From contig NZ_BSEV01000006.1 in NCBI RefSeq assembly GCF_027922005.1, positions 1 to 64,000 of the forward strand: a stretch of DNA of 64,000 nt. The letters run 5' to 3'. The position numbers and the translations under genes were made by a program. This stretch comes from Streptosporangium carneum. Its GTDB lineage: Bacteria; Actinomycetota; Actinomycetes; Streptosporangiales; Streptosporangiaceae. The notes below the pieces were generated by a model. The model made no database searches. It was not told the origin of the DNA and was given only the letters and a program-made list of their open reading frames with translations. Positions 8,826-17,965 of the stretch are shown here, piece by piece (position 1 is the stretch's first letter; each line of letters starts with the position of its first letter).

Positions 8826-9925
8826 ACGGCAGGCTGGACGAGCTGCGCGGGCCCGTGCCCTCGCACCCGCACGACGCCCGCGCCATCGCGGCGCTGGCCG
8901 CCAATCCCGGCTGCGCCCGCAGGGCGCTGCTGGACGCCGCAGGAGTGGACAAGGACCGCACGGCCAGGCATGTGGGCTTCCCCGCCCCCTTCGGCCAGTC
9001 GCAGTTCGCGATCACCCGAGGGAACGTGTTCGAGGCGCTGGTGAAGGAGAACGGCTGCGCGGAGCTGCTGCGGTTGCTGCGCGAGCTGCTCGGCCTGCCC
9101 GTCTCCGAGGTCGGCTACCAGGACGTGGAGAACGTCGGCGCCCACCTGCGCCACTCCCACACCCGGGCGCTGATCGACCGGGCCGCGCGCGAGAGCGAGG
9201 AGACCGCGGTCTTCTACGACCATCCGCTGTTCAGCCTGGAGATCGCCGGGCACACCTCCTACCTCGAGCCCGACGTGGTCGCCTTCCAGCTCGGGGGGCG
9301 CTTCCACATCGTGGAGATCAAGTCGTTCGGCGTGATCGACGGGCAGGCCGAGCCTCAGAAGGTCGCCGGGGCCGCCAGGCAGGCCGCGGTCTACGTGCTG
9401 GCGCTGCGCACGCTGCTGGCCGAGCTGGGGCACGACCCGGAGCGGGTCTCCCACGACGTGGTGCTGGTCTGTCCGGAGAACTTCGCGAACCGGCCCACCG
9501 CGACGCTGGTCGACGTGCGAAAGCAGCTCGCGGTGCTCAGGCGGCAGCTCGCCCGGATGACCCGCGTCGACCGCCTGCTCGAGGGGATCCCCGAGGGGCT
9601 CACCTTCGACCTCGCGCCCGACCGCGACGGCGTGCCCACCCGTTCGGCGCAGGAGCTGGCCGAGGCGCTGTGCCAGGTGCCCGCCCGTTACGCGCCCGAC
9701 TGCCTGTCCACCTGCGACATGTGCATGTTCTGCCGCGACGAGGCCAGGGGGAACGGCTCGACCGACCTGCTCGGGCGCCAGGTGCGCGACGAGCTCGGCG
9801 GCGTCTCGGGCATGGCCGAGGCGCTCGGTCTGGCCGAGGGGACCCTCGAGCCCGCGGAGGGCCAGGAGGAGGTCGCCCGCCTGCTCCGCACGGCGAACCT
9901 GCTGCGCGAGGAGTGCCTCAGGTGA
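8822..9925 (+). CDS. Cas4/Dna2-like PD-(D/E)XK nuclease with Fe-S cysteines
   Basis: A 367-aa RecB-family nuclease. Core residues: motif I RGNVFE (66-71), with Glu where His is common; motif II LEPD with D151; motif III VEIKS with E165 and K167; and Q187-x3-Y191 (QAAVY). Four cysteines near the C-terminus (C294, C298, C301, C304) plus an early Cys (C31, NPGCARRALL) reproduce the split 1+3 cysteine plan of the Cas4, AddB and Dna2 4Fe-4S clusters, with one extra. Expected role is single-strand DNA cleavage. The start is TTG overlapping the upstream TGA, preceded by AGGGGGG. The stop overlaps the next start as GTGA. Family assignment is from motifs; the substrate is unknown. Confidence 0.85.
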   Translation: MNGRLDELRGPVPSHPHDARAIAALAANPGCARRALLDAAGVDKDRTARHVGFPAPFGQSQFAITRGNVFEALVKENGCAELLRLLRELLGLPVSEVGYQDVENVGAHLRHSHTRALIDRAARESEETAVFYDHPLFSLEIAGHTSYLEPDVVAFQLGGRFHIVEIKSFGVIDGQAEPQKVAGAARQAAVYVLALRTLLAELGHDPERVSHDVVLVCPENFANRPTATLVDVRKQLAVLRRQLARMTRVDRLLEGIPEGLTFDLAPDRDGVPTRSAQELAEALCQVPARYAPDCLSTCDMCMFCRDEARGNGSTDLLGRQVRDELGGVSGMAEALGLAEGTLEPAEGQEEVARLLRTANLLREECLR

Positions 9926-11391
9926 GCGCGTTGACGGCGCTGGCGCAGCTTCGCGCCATCAGGGACGGGATCGCGCAGCCGATCACCACGGTCCGGCACT
10001 GCCACCTCGCCCCGCACCCGATGGTGTTCATCCCGCTGAGGCTCGCCGGTGAGGCCGCCGCCCCGATGGGGGCCATGGTCGGCACCGATCCCGGACACCC
10101 CAGGTTGCTCGTGGTGCCGCAGCCGCGCAACCGGGATCTGCGCTTCGCCTTCACCGCCGAGCTGGCCGAGGTGGTCCTGCCGTACATCGAGGGGTTCGGC
10201 AAGACCACGGAGACCATCGAGAAGAAGGGCGGCGAGCCGTACGAACGGTGCCTGGACGCCCCGCAGATCCTGGTGCCGAACCCGCAGGCGGTGACCTTCG
10301 TCGGGCTGCTGGGCCGCTCGACCCGGTTCCGCAGGGTCGACGGCCCCTACCCCGTGCACCCGTCGGTGCCCCTGCTGGGCCGGTGGCTGACCTACTTCGC
10401 CGACAGGTCGCAGCACCCTGGCTCCTCCCTGCTGCTGACGGCGACCGAGGCGCTGGGGGCGCACTGGGCCACCGGGCAGAGCGGTCTCGAGGACGCGAAC
10501 CTGGCGGCGCTGCTCGGATGGATCGATCCCCCCGAGGGCATGACGGGGCCCGGGGCCGCGGAGGAGGCGGAGGATCCGCTGCTGTGGCCCCCCGCGGGGC
10601 CCGCGACCGACCCGGGCTTCGACAACGAGGTGCTCGGCCCCGCCGTGCGCGCCTACGAGGAGGCCCCGACGGAGCGTGCCGTCGAACGCGTCGCCCAGGC
10701 TCTGCGCACCCAGCTCGAGCCGACGTGGCGGCTGATGTGGCGATCGGTCGAGCTGTTGCGCGCGCTGCCGGAGGGGGCGCGGGTGAAGGACCGCTGGGAC
10801 GTCGACCGGGGATCCTTCACCCGGTTCCTCGAGCGGGTCACCGAGGGCGGCCCGCCGCAGGCGCGCAGGGACGGCGCGGTCGGCGCCGCGGCGCGGCTGG
10901 CCGGGCTCGAGCGCGCGCGGGCGAGTTACGACGTTCAGCGCGCCTACGACGACCCGCTGGTCATGGCCGAGTACCGGCTGACCGGTGAGGCGTTCGCCGG
11001 GACGGTCACCGCGGCCGATCCCGAGCACACCGAGGGCGAGGGCCGCTCGCGCAAGCTGCGTCCGCTGATCACGGTCAGGACCGAGGACCAGGTACGGCTG
11101 ACGCCCGGCGCCACGGTCGGCAGCCCGGACCGGCGCGGACACGCCGCCGAGATCGTCGAGGTCGTGGACGGCGAGGTCACCCTGAAGATCACCAAGGGGA
11201 TGGGCAGGGGCAGGACGCCCTCGCCGGGTTCCGTTCCCGAGCCCGGCGAGCGGGTCACCTACACCTCGCTGACCGACGACTTCCAGTCCTCGGCGGCGCT
11301 TCCCGACCCCGAGCTGACGCCGTGGACGCACGGCGGCCCACCGCAGGAGTACGTGCCCAGCGACGAGGACGCTCAGGAGGAGTGGTCGTGA
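9922..11391 (+). CDS. Uncharacterised operon protein with beta-barrel-like C-terminus
   Basis: A 489-aa protein with no family I recognise. It is soluble and lies exactly between a nuclease and a helicase gene, overlapping the first by 4 bp. The N-terminal half has mixed strands (LLVVPQPRNRDLRFAFTAEL, PQILVPNPQAVTFVGLLGRS), and a proline- and acid-rich insert follows. The middle is helical (TWRLMWRSVELLRALPEG). From about residue 365 there are alternating strands: LRPLITVRTEDQVRL, HAAEIVEVVDGEVTLKIT, GERVTYTSLTD. That last block resembles the accessory beta-barrel of UPF1/Dna2-type helicases, which the downstream helicase lacks. This is a structural guess, not a sequence match. GTG start; the usual longer reading frame upstream is nuclease antiphase. 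Confidence 0.75.
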   Translation: MSALTALAQLRAIRDGIAQPITTVRHCHLAPHPMVFIPLRLAGEAAAPMGAMVGTDPGHPRLLVVPQPRNRDLRFAFTAELAEVVLPYIEGFGKTTETIEKKGGEPYERCLDAPQILVPNPQAVTFVGLLGRSTRFRRVDGPYPVHPSVPLLGRWLTYFADRSQHPGSSLLLTATEALGAHWATGQSGLEDANLAALLGWIDPPEGMTGPGAAEEAEDPLLWPPAGPATDPGFDNEVLGPAVRAYEEAPTERAVERVAQALRTQLEPTWRLMWRSVELLRALPEGARVKDRWDVDRGSFTRFLERVTEGGPPQARRDGAVGAAARLAGLERARASYDVQRAYDDPLVMAEYRLTGEAFAGTVTAADPEHTEGEGRSRKLRPLITVRTEDQVRLTPGATVGSPDRRGHAAEIVEVVDGEVTLKITKGMGRGRTPSPGSVPEPGERVTYTSLTDDFQSSAALPDPELTPWTHGGPPQEYVPSDEDAQEEWS

Positions 11392-11428
11392 ACGCTCATC
11401 GGACGGCGCGCCGCGCGGGAGTCCCGGC

Positions 11429-12721
11429 GTGACGCCGCAGCAGGAGGCGGCGGCCGTCGTCGACGCGGTCCTGGCCGACCTGCCCCGCAACCGGGGCGTG
11501 GTGGTCGACTCACCGCCCGGCGCGGGCAAGTCCACCCTGGTGGTCAGGGCGGCCGGGCACATCGCCGAGACGGGCGAGCCGCTGATGATCGTGGCGCAGA
11601 CCAACGAGCAGGTCGACGACCTGGTGGAACGGCTCGCGACCGAGCATCCCGACCTCACGGTCGGCCGCCTCTCCGCGAGCGGCTACGTCACGCCGGGCCG
11701 CGTCCTGGCCCTGCCCAACGTCTCGGTCGCGGGCAAACTGCCCGATCTCGGCGACCCGGCGGTGGTGATCGCCACCGCCGACAAGTGGGCCTGGATCGGT
11801 GACAGGACCTGGCCGTGGGCGATCGTGGACGAGGCCTACCAGATGCGTTCGGACAAGCTGCTGCGCATCGCCTCGCTGTTCGAGCGGTCGCTGTTCGTGG
11901 GCGACCCCGGCCAGCTCGACCCGTTCTCGATCGTGGACGGCGAGCGCTGGGCGGGCCTGTCGTGGGATCCGGTGCAGAGCGCGGTCTCGGTGCTGCTGCG
12001 GCACAACCCCGACCTGCCGGTGCACCGGCTCCCCGTGTCCTGGCGGCTGCCCGCGTCGGCGGCGCCGGTGGTCTCCGAGGCGTTCTACCCGTTCACCGGG
12101 TTCCGGGCGGGGACGGAGCACGGCGACCGGTCTCTCGAGCTGACCGTGAACGGCATGCGCACCTCCTACGACCGGGCTCTGGAGGAGGCGGCGGCGTCGG
12201 GCTGGGCGTTGTACGAGCTGCCGAGCCGCCACACCGTGCGCACGGACGCCGAGGCCGTGCAGGCGGTGGCGGTGCTGGCGGTGCGGCTGCTGCAGCGCGC
12301 CCCCGTGGCGCACTCGGAGCGCGGCAGCCACCGGGTGACGGCCGACAGGATCGCCATCGGCGCCGCGCACCGCGACCAGGTCGCCGCGATCCGCGCCGCC
12401 GGGGTGCCCGAGGAGATCACGGTGGACACCGCGAACCGGCTCCAGGGACGGGAGTACGACGTGACGATCGTGCTGCACCCGCTGTCGGGACGCCGCGACG
12501 CCACCGCCTTCCACCTGGAGTCGGGACGACTGTGCGTGCTGGCCTCACGGCACCGGCACGCCTGCGTCGTGGTCGCCAGGGCGGGCATTCCCGAGTTGCT
12601 GGACGCCCACCCCTCCGCCGAGCCGGTCCAGCTCGGCGTTCCGGTGAAGTTCCCCGACGGCTGGGAGGCCAACCAGGCCGTGCTGGCCCACCTGTCGAAG
12701 CACCGGGTCGCGGCTCACTGA
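11429..12721 (+). CDS. SF1 (UPF1/Dna2-like) DNA helicase / AAA ATPase
   Basis: A compact 430-aa superfamily 1B helicase. Walker A PPGAGKST has K34; Walker B IVDEAYQ has D134-E135, with the DEAxQ form of UPF1-like enzymes. Motif III is GDPGQLDPF (158-166), motif IV LPVSWRLP (Arg finger region), motif V DTANRLQGREYDVTIV and motif VI CVLASRHRHACVVV. All ATPase motifs are intact. Regions 1B and 1C (barrel and stalk) seem reduced. The GTG follows GGGAG by 7 bases, 38 bp after the previous stop. It closes the operon; a strong hairpin follows at once. Co-transcription with the Cas4-like nuclease suggests coupled unwinding and cutting of DNA. Confidence 0.87.
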   Translation: MTPQQEAAAVVDAVLADLPRNRGVVVDSPPGAGKSTLVVRAAGHIAETGEPLMIVAQTNEQVDDLVERLATEHPDLTVGRLSASGYVTPGRVLALPNVSVAGKLPDLGDPAVVIATADKWAWIGDRTWPWAIVDEAYQMRSDKLLRIASLFERSLFVGDPGQLDPFSIVDGERWAGLSWDPVQSAVSVLLRHNPDLPVHRLPVSWRLPASAAPVVSEAFYPFTGFRAGTEHGDRSLELTVNGMRTSYDRALEEAAASGWALYELPSRHTVRTDAEAVQAVAVLAVRLLQRAPVAHSERGSHRVTADRIAIGAAHRDQVAAIRAAGVPEEITVDTANRLQGREYDVTIVLHPLSGRRDATAFHLESGRLCVLASRHRHACVVVARAGIPELLDAHPSAEPVQLGVPVKFPDGWEANQAVLAHLSKHRVAAH

Positions 12722-12723
12722 GC

Positions 12724-12762
12724 GGAGACGGAGAGCCCTGCCGGGCGGAGGCGTCCGTCTCC
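12724..12762. terminator. Hairpin ending the nuclease-helicase operon
   Basis: Perfect 9-bp stem GGAGACGGA/TCCGTCTCC with a 21-nt loop, beginning 3 bp after the helicase stop, in the gap to the convergent XRE gene. Confidence 0.6.
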
Positions 12763-12837
12763 CACGGAGCGGCGTGACGGCCCCTCCCGCCCGCTCACAG
12801 GGGCGTCGCCCGGGACGGGCTCGGCCGGTGCGAGCCG

Positions 12838-13704
12838 TCAGTGGGTGTGGACGGGAACCGGTGAGACCTCGGGGTGGGCCCTGATCCACCGGATGCGCTC
12901 ACCGCTCTCCTCGTCGAGCGGCGTGTAGACGACCACCCGCGCCTCCGGCGGGGAGGACAGAGCCAGGCTCGTGGAGATCGTGCGCACCACCCCCGCCGCG
13001 GAGTGCTGGAAGATCTTCATACGGCTTCCCGGCCTGGCGACGTCGTGCGCGGACCACATACGTGCGAACTCCGGACTGGCCGCCGACAGCCTGCGGACGA
13101 AGTCGGTCCAGGCGGGCTCGCCGAGGTGCCGCCCGAAGCCCGCCCGCAGGGTGGCCACCATCTGCGGCAGCTCCTCGGCCCGGTTGACCACCGGGGTGCA
13201 GCAGTCGCGCGAAACGAACAGCTGCCAGAGCGCGTTTCTGGTCGCGGGCGGCGCCGAGGTCATGACCGGGAACAGCGTGCCGTACGTCTGGTTCCAGGCC
13301 AGCAGGTCGTAGCGGCCGTTGTAGACCGCGGCGGGCAGCGGGTCCAGGTTGTCGAGGATGATCTGGGTCTCCGGCTCCAGGACGCCGCAGGTGTCGCTCT
13401 CGGGCACGGACGGCATGTCGGCCAGCCGGTAGAGGTGCTCACGCTCCGCCTCGTCGAGGCCGAGCGTCCTGGAGATCGCGTCGAGCACCTGCACGCTGGC
13501 GTTGATCGGCCTGCCCTGCTCAAGCCAGGTGTACCACGTGACGCCGACCCCGGCGAGCATGGCGACCTCCTCGCGCCGCAGCCCCGGGGTACGGCGGCGC
13601 AGCCCGGGAGGCAGGCCGACGTCCTCGGGGGTGATGCGGTCACGACGGCTGCGCAGGAAGGAGGCGAGCTCCGTCCTGCGGGCACACGGCTGGGTCATGG
13701 TCAC
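12838..13704 (-). CDS. XRE-type regulator with MmyB ligand-binding domain
   Basis: A 288-aa transcription factor. The helix-turn-helix region (about 25-85) includes GLRREEVAMLAGVGVTWYTWLEQGR, the diagnostic MmyB-type motif (quoted in pieces: LRREEVAMLAG, WYTWLEQGR). A PAS-like domain follows from about residue 110 (LDNLDPLPAAVYNGRYDLLAWN), which in this family may bind fatty acids or other small lipophiles. It is divergent from an MFS transporter with a 102-bp intergenic region, a common actinomycete pairing in which the regulator controls the transporter. The effector is unknown. Confidence 0.9.
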   Translation of the reverse strand: MTMTQPCARRTELASFLRSRRDRITPEDVGLPPGLRRRTPGLRREEVAMLAGVGVTWYTWLEQGRPINASVQVLDAISRTLGLDEAEREHLYRLADMPSVPESDTCGVLEPETQIILDNLDPLPAAVYNGRYDLLAWNQTYGTLFPVMTSAPPATRNALWQLFVSRDCCTPVVNRAEELPQMVATLRAGFGRHLGEPAWTDFVRRLSAASPEFARMWSAHDVARPGSRMKIFQHSAAGVVRTISTSLALSSPPEARVVVYTPLDEESGERIRWIRAHPEVSPVPVHTH

Positions 13705-13806
13705 CGCTCCATGCTGGCCGAAGGGGAGGCGCTCTGCCAGGTGCTGTCAGTACCAGGATCGGCAGGCTCTCGTTACCGGTATCCGCGCGGCCTCACAGTC
13801 GTTCCC

Positions 13807-15186
13807 ATGACCGCGCTACCGACCACCGGGGCCCCTGCCGTCCCGGCGGCCTCCCCTCGTGCGCCCTGGCTGCTGACGGTGATCCTGACCGGGCAGTTCA
13901 TGGCGATTCTCGATGTCTCGATCGTCAACGTCGCCTCCCCCGTGATCCGTTCCGACCTGGGCACGTCCGGTTCGGGCCTTCAGATGATCATTTCCGGATA
14001 CACCATCGCCTATGCGATGCTGCTGATCACCGGCGCCCGCCTCGGCGGCCGCCACGGCGGGCGGCGTCTGTTCCTGTACGGCCTGGCGGCGTTCACCGCC
14101 ACCTCCCTCGCCTGCGGTCTGGCCGTCTCCGCCGGGCAGCTCATCGCCTTCCGGCTGCTCCAGGGGGCTGGAGCGGCGTTGATGGTCCCCCAGGTGCTGA
14201 GCATGATCCAGACGAACTTCGAAGGAGCCTCGCGGGCCCGCGCGCTCAGCCTCTACGCCACGGTGATCTCGGGAGCCGCCGTGATCGGTCAGGTGCTGGG
14301 CGGCGTGCTGGTCTCCGCCGACCTGTTCGGCTCCGCGTGGCGTCCGGTGTTCCTGGTGAACGTGCCGATCGGGGTCGGCCTGCTCGTGATGGGCTCGAGG
14401 CTGCTGCCCGCGGACGGCCCGCAGCGCCACCGCCCCCTGGACCTGCCGGGCCTGGTCACCCTCTCGCTGGCGGTCAGCCTCCTGGTGGTGCCGCTCGTGC
14501 TGGGCCACGAGCAGGACTGGCCGCTGTGGGGCTGGGCCTCGATGGCCGCGAGCGTGGCGCTCGCGGGGATCTTCGTGCTGGTCGAGCGGCGAGCCTCCGC
14601 GCCTCTGGTGCCCGCGCGGGTGCTCAGGGCGCCGGGGGTCGTCCCCGCCGCGCTGGCCGTCTTCGGGGTGATGGCGACCTACGGCGGGTTCCTGTTCAGT
14701 CTCGCCCTGCACCTGCAGGGCGCCCTGGGCGACAGCCCCCTGCGGGCGGGCCTGACGTTCATCCCGGGCGCGCTGACGTTCGCGGTGGCGAGCCTGAACT
14801 GGCGGCGGATCCCCGAGCGCCTGCGGCGCCGCGCGGTGATCGCCTCGTACGGGGTGGCCGCGCTGGGTTACGCGGGCCTGGCGGTCGCGCTGAGCGGCGA
14901 CGGCCACGGTCAGCCTCTCCTGGCGATATCGCAGGCCGTGGTCGGGTTCGGCCTGGGCGGGGCGTTCAGCCCGGTGCTCACGATCGCGCTCACCCACGTG
15001 GCTCCCGAGGACGCCCCGGACACCAGCGGGCTGTTCGTCATGGTGACCCAGCTCGGCCAGGTCGTCGGCGTGGCCACGTTCGGCACGCTGTACCTGAGCG
15101 GGGGGTCGATCACGGGCGTGGACGTGGCCCTGGCCGTCACGACGCTGGTCACCGGAGTCTGCGCGCTGCCGCTGCTGCGGCGGTGA
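13807..15186 (+). CDS. MFS drug/proton antiporter (DHA2-like)
   Basis: Inner-membrane exporter of 459 aa, probably proton driven. It begins at MTALPTTGAPA and enters the first helix at WLLTVILTGQFMAILDVSIVNVA, whose D-x-S-I-V-N-V-A is the motif D1 of the DHA family. Motif A follows as GARLGGRHGGRR, and motif C-like glycines appear in helix 5 (GQVLGGVLVS). Hydrophobic segments are consistent with about 14 helices. An open frame continues far upstream but is only the reverse of the regulator gene; ATG 13807 fits the family start. Regulation by the divergent MmyB-type protein is likely. The substrate is not predictable. Confidence 0.88.
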   Translation: MTALPTTGAPAVPAASPRAPWLLTVILTGQFMAILDVSIVNVASPVIRSDLGTSGSGLQMIISGYTIAYAMLLITGARLGGRHGGRRLFLYGLAAFTATSLACGLAVSAGQLIAFRLLQGAGAALMVPQVLSMIQTNFEGASRARALSLYATVISGAAVIGQVLGGVLVSADLFGSAWRPVFLVNVPIGVGLLVMGSRLLPADGPQRHRPLDLPGLVTLSLAVSLLVVPLVLGHEQDWPLWGWASMAASVALAGIFVLVERRASAPLVPARVLRAPGVVPAALAVFGVMATYGGFLFSLALHLQGALGDSPLRAGLTFIPGALTFAVASLNWRRIPERLRRRAVIASYGVAALGYAGLAVALSGDGHGQPLLAISQAVVGFGLGGAFSPVLTIALTHVAPEDAPDTSGLFVMVTQLGQVVGVATFGTLYLSGGSITGVDVALAVTTLVTGVCALPLLRR

Positions 15187-15203
15187 CGAGCCCTCCCGTG
15201 ACG

Positions 15204-15243
15204 GGCCCCGCGGGCACGGTCTGCCGGCCGTGCCCGCGGGGCC
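15204..15243. terminator. Bidirectional terminator, 16-bp perfect stem
   Basis: GGCCCCGCGGGCACGG at 15204-15219 pairs perfectly with 15228-15243 around an 8-nt loop, between the convergent MFS and GNAT genes. No U-tract. Confidence 0.8.
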
Positions 15244-15286
15244 GATCGCGCTCCGGTCCGCTGGCTGAGGGGACGGATCTGAGGGG

Positions 15287-16264
15287 TCAGACGGTCCGGC
15301 GCCAGACGTCGATGGCCAGCACCTGCCGCATGCCGACCGACAGGTAGAGGTCCAGCGCGGGGGTGCTGTTGTTGGCGTCCACGTGGAGGTAGGTGCCGAC
15401 CCGGCCGCGCCGGGCGTCGGCGGCGAACGCCGTGCGCAGCATGAAGCGGCCGAGGCCGCGCCCTCTGAAGCCCGGCAGCACCGCGAGCTGGCGCACGTAG
15501 CCCGAGTTCTCGTCTCCGGCGAAGGCGTTGGTGCCCAGCAGCATCGCCGCGGGCTCGCCGTCGACCCGCGCGACCGCGAGCTGCGCCCAGTCGGTGTTGG
15601 CCGAGGAGTCCAGCTCGGCGTACCACTCGTCGTAGTCCGTCGGGGCGAACCCGAAGTGCTCGGCGAACCCGGCCTGCTGGACGGCGTGCCCCTGACGCCG
15701 CACCTCGTCGGTCGTCCCGTGGTGGAGCGTCACCCCGGCCGGGAGGGCGGGCTCGGGAACCGAGGCCCCGTGGTCGACCAGCAGCCGGATGAAGCTCGTC
15801 GCCGCGGCGAACCCGCGGGCGGCGGCGATGGCGCGCTTGCCGCTGTCCTCCCGGTAAAGACCGATGTCCACCACGGCCCTGTCGTGGCCGAGTTCGGCGG
15901 TGATCCGCCTCGCCCGCTCGGTCACGGTGTCCCACAGGTGACCGGTGAGCACGGCCGCGTCCGGGTGCACGACCACGTCGATGTCCACGTTGTCACCGCT
16001 CCCCTTGCGGCAGGCCCACGCCCAGGCGACCAGCCGGCCCGTCTCGTCGTGGACGACCCAGCCGTCCGACTCCCTGTCGAAGGAGGGTTCGTTCAACTGG
16101 TCGGCGACGTCGTCGAAGGTCATGTCCGCCTTGCCGATCACCTGCGTGTCGCACAGGGAGATCAGCTCGTGGATGTCGGCGGCGTCCTCGCCCCTGGGCC
16201 GCCGGGTGAGGTACCCGGCGGCGGTCGCGGTCGTTTCCATGCCTGCGTGCGTCTCTGTTGTCAT
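15287..16264 (-). CDS. GNAT acetyltransferase, tandem-domain
   Basis: A 325-aa protein with two GNAT-like halves. The first (about 20-160) has GRLVAWAWACRKG and GKRAIAAARGFAAA but lacks a clear acetyl-CoA loop. The second (about 170-320) has RQLAVLPGFRGRGLGRFMLRTAF, where the R-G-x-G-L-G signature binds the acetyl-CoA pyrophosphate. This split (one degenerate and one active half) resembles mycothiol-synthase-like and other double GNATs. The substrate is unknown. It is convergent with the upstream MFS gene and reads in the same direction as, and downstream of, the EmrB-type MFS gene on the minus strand. Confidence 0.85.
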   Translation of the reverse strand: MTTETHAGMETTATAAGYLTRRPRGEDAADIHELISLCDTQVIGKADMTFDDVADQLNEPSFDRESDGWVVHDETGRLVAWAWACRKGSGDNVDIDVVVHPDAAVLTGHLWDTVTERARRITAELGHDRAVVDIGLYREDSGKRAIAAARGFAAATSFIRLLVDHGASVPEPALPAGVTLHHGTTDEVRRQGHAVQQAGFAEHFGFAPTDYDEWYAELDSSANTDWAQLAVARVDGEPAAMLLGTNAFAGDENSGYVRQLAVLPGFRGRGLGRFMLRTAFAADARRGRVGTYLHVDANNSTPALDLYLSVGMRQVLAIDVWRRTV

Positions 16265-16357
16265 GCCGCCAGTCTGCGCGAGGCGACTTGGCGGCCGCTG
16301 GGTCGCGACTTGCTTGATCGGTCCGCGTGACTTGCCCGGCCGGGCGTCACGGCGCGC

Positions 16358-17935
16358 TCAGTCGAGCACCGGCACCGGCGCCTTGTCCTCCGCGGCCTCC
16401 TCGGGGCCGCCGCGCAGCGGGATCTCCTTGATGAAGACGGCGAACACCGGCACCAGGACGGCGAACAGGATGGCCCACGAGAACACGCTGCCGATCGAGA
16501 CCGCCAGCGACTCCAGGAAACCGGTCCGCACGTTCGCGGGCAGCTGGTGCAGGGCCGCGGGGTTGAACTGGCCGCCGCCGGAGGCGAGCTTCTCGCCCGC
16601 GACGGGCCCCAGCTTGCTCGACAGGTTGGCGGTGAGCTGGTTGTTGAAGACCGCGCCGAACAGCGAGACGCCGAACGAGCCTCCGATGGACCTGAAGAAG
16701 GTCGAGGCGCTGCTGGCGACGCCCAGGTCCTTCTGCTCCACGCTGTTCTGCGCGATCAGCATGGTGGTCTGCATCAGGAAGCCCATGCCGAGGCCGAGCA
16801 CCGCGATGTAGACGCCGGTCCGCCACGAGGGGGTGTCGACGTCCATCGTGGACAGCAGCCACATGGCGATCGCCATGATCACGCCGCCGAGGACCGGGTA
16901 CATCTTGTACTTGCCGGTCTTGGTGATGGCCCGGCCGACGAACAGCGAGATCACCATGGCCGAGGCCATCATCGGCAGCAGGAGCAGGCCCGAGTTGGTG
17001 GCCGAGGCGCCCTGGACCGTCTGCTGGAACAGCGGCAGGAAGTTGATGGCGCCGAACATCGCGAAGCCGAGCAGGAAGCCGACCAGGGAGATCAGCGTGA
17101 AGTTGCGGTTGCGGAACACGTTGAGCGGCATGATCGGCTCGGCGGCGCGAAGCTGGACCGGCACGAACAGCGCCAGCGCGACCACGGCGGTGGCGGCGAG
17201 GCCGAGGATCTGCGGCGAGCCCCACTCGTAGTCGTTGCCGCCCCACGTGGTGATGAGGACCAGCGCGGTGATGCCGACGGACAGCAGGACCGCGCCGAGC
17301 CAGTCGATGCGGTGCTCGGTGCGGTACTTCGGCAACTTGAGCTTGGCGGCCAGCACGGCGAGGGCGACGAACCCGATGGGCAGGTTCACGTAGAAGGCCC
17401 AGCGCCAGTCGAGGTGGTCGGTGATGAACCCGCCGACGAACGGGCCCGCGATCATCGCGAGCGACATCACGCCGGCCATGATGCCCTGGTACTGCCCGCG
17501 CTCACGGGGCGGGACGAGGTCGCCGATGATCGCCATGGCGTTGACCATCAGGCCGCCCGCGCCGAGCCCCTGCAGCGCGCGGAAGCCGATGAGCTGGGCC
17601 ATGCCGTCGGCGGGGCCGCCGAACATCTCGGATCCGGCCATGCCGCAGAGAACGGAGCCGACCATGAAGATCACGATGGAGGCCAGGAAGATGGTCTTCC
17701 TGCCGTACAGGTCGCCGATCTTGCCCCAGATGGGGGTTGATACGGTGGTGCCGAGCACGTAGGCGGTCACCACCCAGGAAAGGTGGGCCAGGCCGCCGAG
17801 CTCACCGACGATGCGGGGCATCGCCGTGCCGACGATCATGTTGTCGAGCATGGCCAGGACCATCGCGAGCATCAGGCCCGGCAGCACCACCATGACCTCG
17901 CGCCGCCGCTCCGGTGCGGTCGCGGTCTCCTTCAC
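16358..17935 (-). CDS. MDR-family MFS transporter (EmrB/QacA-type, DHA2)
   Basis: Multidrug exporter of 525 aa with about 14 membrane helices. Motif D1 LAMLDNMIVGTAMPRIVGEL, motif A GKIGDLYGRKTIF and motif C-like AGPFVGGFITDHLDWRW are present. The periplasmic region FNPAALHQLPANVRTGFLESLA is typical of actinobacterial DHA2 MDR pumps. The GTG start follows GAGGGGG by about 8 bases. It is divergent from a TetR regulator with two palindromic operators between them, so drug-inducible derepression is the natural model. The actual drugs are unknown. Confidence 0.92.
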   Translation of the reverse strand: MKETATAPERRREVMVVLPGLMLAMVLAMLDNMIVGTAMPRIVGELGGLAHLSWVVTAYVLGTTVSTPIWGKIGDLYGRKTIFLASIVIFMVGSVLCGMAGSEMFGGPADGMAQLIGFRALQGLGAGGLMVNAMAIIGDLVPPRERGQYQGIMAGVMSLAMIAGPFVGGFITDHLDWRWAFYVNLPIGFVALAVLAAKLKLPKYRTEHRIDWLGAVLLSVGITALVLITTWGGNDYEWGSPQILGLAATAVVALALFVPVQLRAAEPIMPLNVFRNRNFTLISLVGFLLGFAMFGAINFLPLFQQTVQGASATNSGLLLLPMMASAMVISLFVGRAITKTGKYKMYPVLGGVIMAIAMWLLSTMDVDTPSWRTGVYIAVLGLGMGFLMQTTMLIAQNSVEQKDLGVASSASTFFRSIGGSFGVSLFGAVFNNQLTANLSSKLGPVAGEKLASGGGQFNPAALHQLPANVRTGFLESLAVSIGSVFSWAILFAVLVPVFAVFIKEIPLRGGPEEAAEDKAPVPVLD

Positions 17936-17965
17936 TTCTGTCGCCCCCTCAGAACGATCTCACTT

